Source: CAZGRP01 sp964527995 (GTDB lineage Bacteria > Zhuqueibacterota > Zhuqueibacteria > Oceanimicrobiales > CAZGRP01). Taken from it: a stretch of 64,000 nucleotides of DNA. Position numbers and translations under genes: made by a program. A model generated the notes under the pieces. That model saw only the letters and a program-made list of their open reading frames with translations, had not been told where the DNA came from and did not search any database. The DNA lies in the NCBI GenBank assembly GCA_964527995.1, contig CAZGRP010000003.1, positions 62,001 to 126,000 of the forward strand, written 5' to 3'. Positions 31,687 to 40,384 of this stretch are shown here, piece after piece (within the stretch, counting starts at the first letter, position 1; each line of letters begins with the position of its first letter).

Positions 31687-32577
31687 TCAGACCGCCTCCC
31701 TCGATCTCGCCTGCTTCAAGGCCGTGTTGCAGTCGACCAGAACCGTGCGCAGCAGTGAACGCGCCAGCGTCGTATCCAGAGAGGCATCGCGCGGCCGGGG
31801 CGCCGGCAATTGCACCGAATCCATACTCACGCGCTGGAGCCGATCCTCCGGCAGCGAGAAAGCCCGGCAAACACGCAGGCCGAATTCAAACCGACTGAGC
31901 CGCTCCGGCCCGCCGAGATGGATGCGGCCGTTCCAGTCGATTTGGCACAGCTCCAGCAGCGCATCCGCCAGGTTCTCCACCCAGATCGGAGTTCGATACT
32001 GGTCATCGAAGAGCTGCACCCGCCGGCCGCTGCGGATCGCCTCAATCAACCATGCCGAGGCCGAGCGGCTGCTGAACATCGCCGTGCCGTAGACCAGGGC
32101 GGTGCGTGCAATGGCGTACGAGCTGCACCGTTCGGCGACAATAAGCTCGCCGTGCAACTTCGTCTGGCCGTAGAAATTGATCGGGCGCGCCGGATCGTTT
32201 TCCGTATACCAACTGCCCTCGCCATCGAGCACCATGTCCGTGGAGACATAGACAAACCGCGCACCCACGGCCGCAGCAGTCTCTGCCAGGATGCGCGTCG
32301 CTGCAACATTCGCGGCCTCGGCTGCCGTGTGCTCGATCTCGGCACGGTCGACATCCGTCATAGCAGCAGCGTGTACGATGGCATGTGGAGCCAGCGAATG
32401 CACCAGCGCCTCCACCTTCGGCTCATCGGTCAGGTCGAGGCGATGCCACTGAATCCCCTCCATCGACACACGATGGCGATGATAGACGCCGTGCACCTCC
32501 CAGCCCTCCCTGGCGCGAGCAGCCACATGGCCGCCCACCAGGCCACTGGCTCCCGTTACCAGAAGCTTCGACTTCAT
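31687..32577 (-). CDS. RmlD-like NAD(P)-dependent sugar reductase (extended SDR)
   Basis: A 296-residue protein. The ATG at 32577 overlaps the rpiA stop as ATGA, indicating translational coupling. A Rossmann 'TGASGLVGGHVAAR' begins at residue ~8. 'VSTDMVLDGEG' and the catalytic 'YGQTKLHGE' (YxxxK) follow, with 'TPIWVENLADALLEL' downstream. This fits the dTDP-4-dehydrorhamnose reductase (RmlD) subfamily. No rmlA, rmlB or rmlC is adjacent, so the exact substrate is open; it may act on another nucleotide sugar. Confidence 0.78.
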   Translation of the reverse strand: MKSKLLVTGASGLVGGHVAARAREGWEVHGVYHRHRVSMEGIQWHRLDLTDEPKVEALVHSLAPHAIVHAAAMTDVDRAEIEHTAAEAANVAATRILAETAAAVGARFVYVSTDMVLDGEGSWYTENDPARPINFYGQTKLHGELIVAERCSSYAIARTALVYGTAMFSSRSASAWLIEAIRSGRRVQLFDDQYRTPIWVENLADALLELCQIDWNGRIHLGGPERLSRFEFGLRVCRAFSLPEDRLQRVSMDSVQLPAPRPRDASLDTTLARSLLRTVLVDCNTALKQARSREAV

Positions 32578-33278
32578 GGCTGGGACTCCCCCGCCCAACG
32601 CTCCTCGATCCTGCCGTCAGCGTAGCCCACGATCAGGAGATTCACCAGTCCGACGAACAGGCCGTTCTCCACAACTCCCGGGATCGAATTGATCGTCGCT
32701 TCCAGAGCGCCCGGATCGGCGATCTCACCGAAACGGCAATCGACGATGTAGTGGCCGTTGTCCGTGACGAACGGCCTGCCGTCCCCCACCTTGCGCAGTT
32801 CCGCCTGACACCCGACCTCCTCGAGTCGTCGCAAACAGACACGCCACCCCATCTGCAGGACCTCCACGGCCAGTGGGAAGCGGCCCAGCCTGCTTACCAC
32901 CTTCGAGTCGTCGACGACGAGGATTTCGCGGCGGCTGGCCGAGGCGACGATCTTCTCGCGTGTCAAGGCGCCACCGCCGCCTTTGACGGCGCACAGCGCA
33001 GCGTCAATCTCGTCGGCGCCATCGATGGTCAGGTCGACACTCTCGAAGCCTTCGTAATCGTCGAGCAACGGGATTCCGAATGTACGGGCCAACTCCGCCG
33101 TCCGCAGCGATGTCGGTACCCCCTGGATGCGCAACCCCGCTCTGACGCGCTCGGCAAGTCGCTCCAAAGCAAAGTACGTTGTAGAGCCGGTGCCCAGGCC
33201 GACGATCATCCCGTCTTCGACATGCGTAACCGCGTGCCGGCCGGCCGCTCGCTTGGCAGCATCTCGTTGGTTCGACAT
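32574..33278 (-). CDS. rpiA: Ribose-5-phosphate isomerase A
   Basis: A 234-residue protein of normal RpiA length. It carries 'VGLGTGSTTYFAL' (phosphate-binding loop), 'DLTIDGADEID' with the catalytic Asp, and 'KGGGGALTREKI' with the conserved lysine and glutamate region. It interconverts ribose-5-phosphate and ribulose-5-phosphate in the non-oxidative pentose phosphate pathway. A transaldolase is encoded elsewhere in the window (59873-60541). It lies downstream of the potassium-uptake genes and overlaps the RmlD-like gene. Confidence 0.95.
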   Translation of the reverse strand: MSNQRDAAKRAAGRHAVTHVEDGMIVGLGTGSTTYFALERLAERVRAGLRIQGVPTSLRTAELARTFGIPLLDDYEGFESVDLTIDGADEIDAALCAVKGGGGALTREKIVASASRREILVVDDSKVVSRLGRFPLAVEVLQMGWRVCLRRLEEVGCQAELRKVGDGRPFVTDNGHYIVDCRFGEIADPGALEATINSIPGVVENGLFVGLVNLLIVGYADGRIEERWAGESQP

Positions 33279-33360
33279 CTTTCCACACCTGATCTGGGGT
33301 TGCCGGGGAGCATCCTGGCAGGATCGCCGGTGACTCGGCGGCCGCAGGGCCGGCGAATCT

Positions 33361-34017
33361 CTACTTCACCTTCTCGAGCCGCTCCAGGTCCTCGTCGGTC
33401 CCGAGAACCACCAGAACGTCGCTCTCCTTGATCTTCTGATCCGCCCGCGGGATGACCACCAGTCGCTCGGGCACCAGTTCCTTGACGATGATGACCTGGA
33501 CCCCGTAGCGGTTGCGGAGATCGAGATCGCGCAAGGTCTTGCCCAGGAACGACTTTGGCGGCGCCAGCTCGATGATTCCCATGCCCGGCATCAGCGGGAT
33601 GTACTCGAGAACGTTCGGGTTCTCCAGGCGTTGAGCCACACGCACGGCCAGGTCGCGCTCCGGGAAGATGATCTCGCTGGCACCGATGATGTTCAGAATC
33701 TTCGCATGATCTTCGGAAACAGCCCGGACGATGATCTCCTTGACCCCGAGTTCGCGCAGATAGAACGTCACCATGACGCTGGCCTCGATGTTGTTGCCCA
33801 GGCAGACGACCACGGCATCCATGTCGGCCAGGCCGAGGTTCTCGAGATTGTCCCGGATTCGGGCATCGGCAATCACGGCTTTCTGCACGAATTGCTTGAT
33901 GGCATCCACGCGGGATTCATCCATATCGACCCCAAGGACAGGCAGCCCGCGCTCCCCCAGGGTACGTGCCACGTAGTACCCGACGGTTCCAAGTCCAATC
34001 ACTGCGAAGTTAGGCAT
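33361..34017 (-). CDS. KtrA/TrkA-type potassium uptake regulatory subunit
   Basis: A 218-residue RCK protein; the ATG at 34017 has GGAG 7 nt upstream. An N-terminal Rossmann domain has 'AVIGLGTVGYYVARTLG' and an acidic ribose-binding 'GVDMDES'. A C-terminal RCK_C domain begins near residue 135 ('MGIIELAPPKSFLGKTLRDL'). Such proteins form octameric rings that bind nucleotides (ATP/ADP or NAD(H)) and gate the membrane subunit. The gene lies 20 bp after the KtrB-like channel gene, the usual paired arrangement. Its size matches KtrA/KtrC, about half of double-RCK TrkA. Confidence 0.9.
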   Translation of the reverse strand: MPNFAVIGLGTVGYYVARTLGERGLPVLGVDMDESRVDAIKQFVQKAVIADARIRDNLENLGLADMDAVVVCLGNNIEASVMVTFYLRELGVKEIIVRAVSEDHAKILNIIGASEIIFPERDLAVRVAQRLENPNVLEYIPLMPGMGIIELAPPKSFLGKTLRDLDLRNRYGVQVIIVKELVPERLVVIPRADQKIKESDVLVVLGTDEDLERLEKVK

Positions 34018-34037
34018 CGTTTTGCTCCGCTTCAAGT

Positions 34038-35459
34038 TCAGCCGATCAGGACGGTCTCAGTCGCGTAGCGGAAAGCCGGCTGCCGGCGACGGCCGCCGAC
34101 GGCCACAGCGATAGTCAACGGACCTACGCGACCTACGAACATGACGATCGCCACCAGCACCCTCCCTGCGGTGGACAACTCCGGGGTGATCCCCATCGAC
34201 AGCCCCACGGTCCCGAAGGCGGATACGGTTTCGAACACAATTTGCAGGAAGCGGCCCTGCGTCGCTCTGTACGAAAGCCCGGCCACTTCGGTGATGGAAA
34301 GGGCCAGCACAAAAACGCAGATGATGATGATGGCGAAAGCCGCCACAGAGATCGCCCGGGCGACCGTATTGTTGGGGAGCCGGCGGCCGTAGAGCACCAC
34401 GTCCTGCCGGCCCAGGAAGCGGCTGCGCACCAGGGCGATCAGCACAACAAAGGTGCTCGTCTTCACGCCGCCGCCGCACGATGCTGGCGACGCCCCGATG
34501 AACATCAGAAAGATGAGAATCAGCAAGGTTGGATTCGTCAGCGGCGTGATGTCGATGGTGTTGAATCCTGCCGTCCGTGCCGTCACCGACTGAAAGACCG
34601 AGGCCAACAACTTGGTGCCAAGCGGCTGTCCGCGCAAGCTGTTCCCCCATTCCAGCCAGGTGAATCCGGCCGCGCCCAGGACGATGAGAACCACCGTGGC
34701 CGTGAGCACCAGACGGCTGTGGAGGGAGAGCCGCCAGCGGAGACCGCTGCGGTACCGGCGCCAGCTTTCGCGCACGTCGAAGAGAACGATAAACCCGAGT
34801 CCACCAATGATGATCAGCGACATCAGGGTGAAATTGATCAGGGTGTTCCCCTCATACGCCTGAAAGCTGGTGGAGAACAGACTGAAGCCGGCATTGCAAA
34901 AGGCTGAGATTGCATGGAAGACGCCGTAGAACCAGGCCTGGCTCCATCCTAGACTGGGGGCCATTCCAATGGCCAGGAGCACAGCACCGACTGCCTCTAT
35001 CGACACAGTAAGAATCACCACCCATTTGACCAGGCTTCCAAGATCGCGAATCGGCGACTGACTGAGAGTTTCTTCGAGAAGCTCACGGCCAAAAATCGAC
35101 AATCGACCCGCCAGCAGCAACGTAAAGAAACTCGAGAAGGTCATGATGCCGAGACCGCCGAGCTGGATCAGGGTCAGAACCACGAGCTGGCCAAATCTCG
35201 TCAGTTGGGTGCCGGTGTCCACCACCACCAGCCCGGTTACCGTTGTGGCTGAGGTCGCCGTGAACAGCGCGTCGACGAAGCGGAGCGGCTTGCCAGTGGA
35301 CGCCGCCGGCAGGGTGAGTAACAAGGTCCCAACCGCAATCAGGCTCAGGAAGCTGAGAGGCAGGACCTCCTCCGCCCGGACTCGGGACGTCAGTTTACGA
35401 AGCGAAGTGGTTACGCGCAGAAGGAAGACCGAAGATTGCATGCTTTTGGCAACGGCCAT
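34038..35459 (-). CDS. KtrB/TrkH-type potassium uptake channel subunit
   Basis: About 473 residues with four membrane-pore-membrane repeats. Selectivity-filter glycines are visible in 'SATTVTGLVV', 'FCNAGFSLF', 'TARTAGFNTID' and 'AFGTVGLSMGI'. It should import K+ (with Na+ in some Ktr systems) under control of the downstream RCK subunit. The start is uncertain: the ATG at 35459 was chosen, with a GTG at 35480 and an ATG at 35441 also in frame and no strong ribosome site for any. A promoter ends about 70 bp upstream. Confidence 0.9.
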   Translation of the reverse strand: MAVAKSMQSSVFLLRVTTSLRKLTSRVRAEEVLPLSFLSLIAVGTLLLTLPAASTGKPLRFVDALFTATSATTVTGLVVVDTGTQLTRFGQLVVLTLIQLGGLGIMTFSSFFTLLLAGRLSIFGRELLEETLSQSPIRDLGSLVKWVVILTVSIEAVGAVLLAIGMAPSLGWSQAWFYGVFHAISAFCNAGFSLFSTSFQAYEGNTLINFTLMSLIIIGGLGFIVLFDVRESWRRYRSGLRWRLSLHSRLVLTATVVLIVLGAAGFTWLEWGNSLRGQPLGTKLLASVFQSVTARTAGFNTIDITPLTNPTLLILIFLMFIGASPASCGGGVKTSTFVVLIALVRSRFLGRQDVVLYGRRLPNNTVARAISVAAFAIIIICVFVLALSITEVAGLSYRATQGRFLQIVFETVSAFGTVGLSMGITPELSTAGRVLVAIVMFVGRVGPLTIAVAVGGRRRQPAFRYATETVLIG

Positions 35460-35532
35460 CTGGTGGCGCCGGTGCACCACGTCGGCAGCGGATCCCTATT
35501 GATTCCATGCCAGATTTCTCCACAAGACTGCT

Positions 35533-35561
35533 AATATATCGAACGAGAGGTGGAATTGCAA
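35533..35561 (-). promoter_or_regulatory. Promoter of the potassium-uptake genes
   Basis: On the minus strand, TTGCAA (35561-35556), a 17-bp spacer, then TATATT (35538-35533). It may also drive rpiA and the genes downstream. Confidence 0.6.
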
Positions 35562-35652
35562 AGGGTTTTTCGGTGAGCACTTCCAACGGCAGGACACGCC
35601 TTCCGAAGGACCGCCAGGCCTCTCTTCCGGGAGCCAATGAGGCGACGGCTTT

Positions 35653-36453
35653 TCAGAAACGCCGCGATACGGTAAGCAGGACCGCCGGGGCCGTGGTGCG
35701 GGTCTCGATGCCCCATCGCAAACCTTCGCCGCGTGAGGCGTAGCGACGGTTGTAGCGGTGCACAGCCCAAACCGAGTGGACGGCGCTGATCAGATGATTG
35801 GCAAAGACGCCGCCGATGAAAAAGACCGCCGCGTTGAAGGCTTCATCGCTGCGCACACGCAGGCGGCGGTAGTTGCGTCGGTTGGCGTCGTTGTCCCACT
35901 GCCATTCATATCCCTTTTCGCGGGGGTAGAGCGCCGAAACGCTGCGGCGGCGAAGCTGTGCGTTGTTGTAGTCGTCCAGGCTTGCATAATTGCCGACATC
36001 GACGAAAAAACTGCTGGGCTTGCCCTGCGGATCGATGCCGGCATGGGTGGCGGCGAAGAGCCTGTAGTCGTCCCTGAGCCAACCGCCGTAGGTTTGCTCA
36101 AAGACATATCCCCCCCAAAGCAGGAGCTCGTTGGCAAAGAAGAAGATGGACGCTTTTCTCGACTGCGCATACCGCTGCCCCCAACCCGGGATCACCAGCG
36201 ACCGCAAGAACGCACCACCTCGCGATTTCTCCCCCTCCCCTTCGCCCGAACCGTCGCCCAGTGCGCCCGGCTGAATCGGCTCGGGCAGGATGTCGGCTGC
36301 CTGCAAGGAAGCATCCAGCGAACGCAGCCACAACCGGCGCGGGCCGGAATCGAGCAGCGGACGGTGAGATTCTGCAGGCTGAGCCGTGACTGTGCCCGCC
36401 GACAGCCCCACAGAGAGCGACAGCATCAGCGCCCGCTTCCAGTTCCTTACCAT
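35653..36453 (-). CDS. DUF5683-like membrane-associated protein, copy 2
   Basis: A 266-residue protein with a signal peptide ('ALMLSLSVGLSAGTVTAQ'). Residues ~95-135 have 'SLVIPGWGQRYAQSRKASIFFFANELLLWGGY', the small-residue/Trp-Gly-Gln pattern of DUF5683-type proteins. A Tyr/Asp/Arg-rich middle ('YNNAQLRRRSV') and a second hydrophobic stretch ('AVFFIGGVFANHLISAVHSVWA') follow. The ATG at 36453 lies 7 nt inside the preceding gene, so translation is coupled. It resembles its neighbour at 36447-37310 in order of motifs. Function is unknown; an envelope structural role is likely. Confidence 0.6.
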   Translation of the reverse strand: MVRNWKRALMLSLSVGLSAGTVTAQPAESHRPLLDSGPRRLWLRSLDASLQAADILPEPIQPGALGDGSGEGEGEKSRGGAFLRSLVIPGWGQRYAQSRKASIFFFANELLLWGGYVFEQTYGGWLRDDYRLFAATHAGIDPQGKPSSFFVDVGNYASLDDYNNAQLRRRSVSALYPREKGYEWQWDNDANRRNYRRLRVRSDEAFNAAVFFIGGVFANHLISAVHSVWAVHRYNRRYASRGEGLRWGIETRTTAPAVLLTVSRRF

Positions 36454-37310
36454 GTCAACCTCACGGCGAATACCGGGAGTGCCTGATCCGGCTGCTGCAT
36501 TGGCACGACCCGAAATGACGCCTGCAGCGTCCTGTTGTGACGCGCGCTCGTCCAGGCGGCGTCGAAGGCACTGAGAACATGGTTCAGCAGCGCCAGGGCA
36601 CTCATGTTGGTCGCCCTGCGGAATTCGTCGTTGCTGTGTTTCCGCATCAGCGTGTAGTTTTCGCGGTTGGCCGAGTCGCGCTGCATGCCGAGGCCTGACT
36701 TCGAGTCGAGCCAGCCTGAGTTGAATTGATCGTACTTGCCGATGTTTTCGTAGTACTCCTGGTTTTTCTCGTCCGGCAGGTGATGACTGAAGTTCATCCT
36801 TTCGTACTCTTTCAGGCAGTTCTTGTCGTTGACGCTGCATCCGCTCTCCTGAGCCAGCCAGCTCCAGTATCGCTGCTCCTCCCAATTGGCGTCGGCGAAC
36901 GACCGGAACTGCCTGCGCAGGTCGATGCCCTCCCGGCGAAAGTGAGCATAGGCGACCCAGGCTCCCACTTCAGCCCCGAGAAACAGCGCCGCTTTGAGGT
37001 ACGACCTCGCGTAGAGTTGTCCCGATCCCGGGACGGCCGCCGACATGAAGGCCGCAAGCTTCGGGGACTTGCGCCCTGCTCTCGTGTCGGAAAGCTTCTC
37101 CGCCTCTGGCCGCGCCGAAATCCACGCACTCCAGGTAACAGGTGGAGTCGCGAACAGAGTAGGCCGGGCAGTTCTCCACGTCGTCGTTTGAGTCGAATCG
37201 ATCCCCTGTCGTCCCGAAGACCCCACGGCCGCTGCCCCCACCTGGGCGCCCCCACCGAGCACCCAGATCAGCAGACCGATGAAAGCGCCCTTTATGCTAC
37301 TGGAGGTCAT
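36447..37310 (-). CDS. DUF5683-like membrane-associated protein, copy 1
   Basis: A 287-residue protein with an N-terminal signal-like helix and an AAAGG site 5 nt before the ATG. Residues ~85-120 read 'KLAAFMSAAVPGSGQLYARSYLKAALFLGAEVGAW', matching the 'PG.GQ.Y......A' signature shared with the next gene. A charged region with 'RDSANRENYTLMRKHSNDEFRRA' and a helix 'LNHVLSAFDAAW' follow. The residues CSVNDKNC could form a disulfide. It is upstream partner of the overlapping 266-residue paralogue and follows the protease-like/propeller/barrel gene. Role unknown. Confidence 0.6.
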   Translation of the reverse strand: MTSSSIKGAFIGLLIWVLGGGAQVGAAAVGSSGRQGIDSTQTTTWRTARPTLFATPPVTWSAWISARPEAEKLSDTRAGRKSPKLAAFMSAAVPGSGQLYARSYLKAALFLGAEVGAWVAYAHFRREGIDLRRQFRSFADANWEEQRYWSWLAQESGCSVNDKNCLKEYERMNFSHHLPDEKNQEYYENIGKYDQFNSGWLDSKSGLGMQRDSANRENYTLMRKHSNDEFRRATNMSALALLNHVLSAFDAAWTSARHNRTLQASFRVVPMQQPDQALPVFAVRLTW

Positions 37311-37360
37311 GTCTGCCTTTCACCCTCGTTTTGAACCCTACCCGCCGCATTCGACCTGCT

Positions 37361-40351
37361 TCAGTCAAGGTAGCCGAATGCGACACCAAAATAGAACCGC
37401 CACTCTTTGCCATACACCTGTCCGCGATTCACCACGCGGTTGAACCCATAAGCCGCGTCGAAATAGATCCGCGTCGGGTAGGCATAGAAGGAAAAGCTGT
37501 CGAGGCGAAGCTGCAGCCCGAGGCTTTTCTTGAAACTGTGAAAACTGAGGCTGTTGCGGTCGAAAGCATCACCGTAGTCGTAATAGGTGGCAAAGTAGAG
37601 TTTGTCGAAGTAGAACTGCAGCAGGCGCAAGTTGAGCTTCTCGGTGACCGGGAATCGGTAGGTTACGCGACCGAGAAGCATTTTGCGGCCTTCGATGCTG
37701 TAGTATGGATAGCCACGGATGCCGATCAGCCCACCGGCGAAGAAGTTCAGGAAGCTGTCCACCGGCCGATCAATGGCGCCTCCGTGCACCTGGAGCGTCA
37801 ACACGTGCCGGCCCCACAACCCGAGATGTTCCCGCCACAGGAACTCGATCTTATTGTAGGGGAAGACCTTGAAGTTCTCGAGAATGGTGCCGAATTTGGA
37901 GCTGATCTCGAAACCGCGCAGTAGCTTGTCGGAGGCACGGGTGTACTGCATCCAGATGGTCCGGCCGCCACGCGGGTGGGCCTCTCGGTCCAGGGTTTGG
38001 GCGACGCCGTCGTAGGACCATCTCAGTCCCAATTGCCGCCCGACGAAGTAGGTGTAGCCGAAATTGACCAGTTGGTTCCGTTCGATCGTACGTAGCCGGG
38101 CATTGTAGCGGCTGTAGGTCGCCCGCAGCTCCAGGTTCTGGCGATCATTGAGCTTGAGCCTGGCACCGCCGTCCACCTCCATGAGGTTGAACCGCCAGCG
38201 GATCTCTCCCTCCCGGGTATGCTGCACCTGGTTGTAGCCTTCCACGAACAGCGTCGGCAGGAGATTGCGGTATTCGATGATGCCGAACAGGTCGTAGTCT
38301 TTGCGGCTGTTCATGCTGAAGCCGCCGATGAAGCCGTATTTGTTCAGGATGTCGCTCGATTGCAGATAGGTGCCCAGTTTCAACGTGCCATAGTCGAGCA
38401 TCACCCGCGGGAAAAAGGCGATGGCAGAATACTGGTTGGCGTACTTGACCACAGGGTAGTCGGGCACCTTGGTGTCATCCACCTTCTGGTATTGGATCGC
38501 ACGGATGTCCAGCGGCACAGCACTGTTCGAGGCGGAAGCCACTTGAAATGTGGGACGATATCGCAGGTAGCGGGCCTTGTCCAGCGGCAGCGCTTTGGGC
38601 TTTTGCAGGATGGCCAGGCGGTATCCCTGGGCACCGAAGCTGGCATAAGCCAGACGCCCATCCGGTGCCACCGACGGCATGAAGGCTCCCCCCAGGACGT
38701 TGGTTAGAAGCGTTCGGCGCTTCTTCTTCACGTCGAGCGAATAGATGTTGAAGATGCCGGTGCCATCGTAGCTGAAATAGATCCGCCGGCCGTCTGGCGA
38801 GAAAACGGGATCGCGCGCGTCGTGCTCGTCCTCGAGAAGCGGGCGCACCCTGCGCCGGGCGACATCGAGAAGGTAAAGGCTGCGGCCCCGGGAGATGGAT
38901 CGCGCAAAAACGATGCTACGCCCGTCCGGCGACCATCGCGGGGTGTAGCACTGCTCGCCATTCTTGTAGTCGGTCAGAATCTCCAGCTTCTTGTCCTTCA
39001 GACGAAGCAGACCGAGGTTGCTCGTTCCGTCTCGCTGAAACACGAACACGATGGACTTGCCGTCCGGCGACCAGTCCGGGGCGTAGGCCCGCAGCGCCAG
39101 GGTCAAACGCCTCTCGGTACGCGACGGCAGGTCGTAAACAAACAGATCGCGGTAGTGGGATCCGTAGCGGTCGACTTTGGTCCGCCGGGCATAGACGATC
39201 TGGCGCCCGTCCGGCGACCAACTGAACGCCGTCGTGACGCCGCTGCGGAGAGTGCGACGCCTGCCGGTAGCCGGATCGAGAACCACCAGGGACATCTGCG
39301 ACAAGTAGTCGCCGCGGCTGGCGAGGTAGGCCAGACGCTTGCCGTCCGGGCTCCAGCGCGGGTAGAGCATGGCCAGGCCGTTGGAATCGACGATCTTCCC
39401 TTCCACCGCGTGGTCACGAATGCCACTGACCTGATGATCATACTTCTTTTTCAGGTAATCGCGCCATTCTCGATAAAGGGCGCGGCCGTCCTTGCCGATC
39501 ACCTTGCGGAAGGCCCCATCCATCGTCAGCCGCAAAGGACTGCGCATCGCCTTGGTGACACGGCGCACAGACTCGGCGCCGTATCGGCTCGCCAGGTAAG
39601 AGACCAGCGCATAGCCCTGGTTGTAGGCCCGCTCATTGCCGAGACTGTTCTTGCCGAAAACCCCCATCTCGTCGAAACCAAGCAGCTCCCCATCCAGCAC
39701 TGCGGTCCGCAGCAACATGTCGCGGTGGCTGTCCCAGGTGTCGTATCCCAGGCCCGGAACCTGGAATTGAGCCACCCCTTCGGCAAACCACACGGGGATC
39801 ACCGTCCCGGCAAGCGGATAGGAGACGATGGTGTTGGGATAGCCGCGGATGACATCCGGCCTGCGCTCCTTCTCGTAGCCGATCGCCTGGAAGTAGAGGG
39901 CGGGTACCCGCCGGGAGAATCGCATGGACGCCTGCAGCGACACCATGTGGGTGAATTCATGGGTAACGACATTGCGCAGCCAGTTGTGCGTGCCGCGAAA
40001 CTCGAAATCCATGGCCGGCGCCCACAGCTCGATCTTGTTGTCGAAGTAGAAGGCAGCGCCGTTGGAATAGTCGTCATGATCGCGGATGATGAAGTGGATC
40101 TTGTCGGGCTCGTACAGGTACAGCGAAGTGATGACGGGCCAGACCTCTTCACCGATTTTGGCCACAAGCTGCGCCGTGCGCTCGGTGCCTTTGTGGAAAT
40201 GGACGAAGAAGTGGTCCGTTTCAATGGTGTACCACTGCAACTCGGGATGGTTGTAGTCGTCGATCTGAGCGCGAGCGCTGCCCAGCCCCAGAGTCGCAAA
40301 CAGAACGGCGACGATCCACGCGAACCGCGCCCGCTTCAACCCGATGCCCAT
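37361..40351 (-). CDS. Second gluzincin-like/TolB-type propeller/Omp85-like barrel fusion protein
   Basis: A 996-residue protein; the ATG at 40351 has GGAGGGG upstream and a signal peptide ends 'GSARAQ'. The N-terminal third carries 'VVTHEFTHMVSLQAS' (~135) and a downstream 'WFAEGVAQFQ' glutamate, an apparently intact gluzincin site of peptidase MA type. At least five PD40 blades follow ('WSPDGKRLAY', 'WSPDGRQIVY', 'WSPDGKSIVF', 'WSPDGRSIVF', 'FSPDGRRIYF'). The C-terminal ~350 residues look like an Omp85 barrel, with 'FFAGGLIGIRGYPYY' matching the conserved (V/I)RGY/F barrel-lumen motif. It shares domain order with 15127-18066 but is divergent in sequence. Confidence 0.78.
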   Translation of the reverse strand: MGIGLKRARFAWIVAVLFATLGLGSARAQIDDYNHPELQWYTIETDHFFVHFHKGTERTAQLVAKIGEEVWPVITSLYLYEPDKIHFIIRDHDDYSNGAAFYFDNKIELWAPAMDFEFRGTHNWLRNVVTHEFTHMVSLQASMRFSRRVPALYFQAIGYEKERRPDVIRGYPNTIVSYPLAGTVIPVWFAEGVAQFQVPGLGYDTWDSHRDMLLRTAVLDGELLGFDEMGVFGKNSLGNERAYNQGYALVSYLASRYGAESVRRVTKAMRSPLRLTMDGAFRKVIGKDGRALYREWRDYLKKKYDHQVSGIRDHAVEGKIVDSNGLAMLYPRWSPDGKRLAYLASRGDYLSQMSLVVLDPATGRRRTLRSGVTTAFSWSPDGRQIVYARRTKVDRYGSHYRDLFVYDLPSRTERRLTLALRAYAPDWSPDGKSIVFVFQRDGTSNLGLLRLKDKKLEILTDYKNGEQCYTPRWSPDGRSIVFARSISRGRSLYLLDVARRRVRPLLEDEHDARDPVFSPDGRRIYFSYDGTGIFNIYSLDVKKKRRTLLTNVLGGAFMPSVAPDGRLAYASFGAQGYRLAILQKPKALPLDKARYLRYRPTFQVASASNSAVPLDIRAIQYQKVDDTKVPDYPVVKYANQYSAIAFFPRVMLDYGTLKLGTYLQSSDILNKYGFIGGFSMNSRKDYDLFGIIEYRNLLPTLFVEGYNQVQHTREGEIRWRFNLMEVDGGARLKLNDRQNLELRATYSRYNARLRTIERNQLVNFGYTYFVGRQLGLRWSYDGVAQTLDREAHPRGGRTIWMQYTRASDKLLRGFEISSKFGTILENFKVFPYNKIEFLWREHLGLWGRHVLTLQVHGGAIDRPVDSFLNFFAGGLIGIRGYPYYSIEGRKMLLGRVTYRFPVTEKLNLRLLQFYFDKLYFATYYDYGDAFDRNSLSFHSFKKSLGLQLRLDSFSFYAYPTRIYFDAAYGFNRVVNRGQVYGKEWRFYFGVAFGYLD

Positions 40352-40384
40352 CTTACCCCTCCCAGCGGTCTGCTTTTCTTACAA

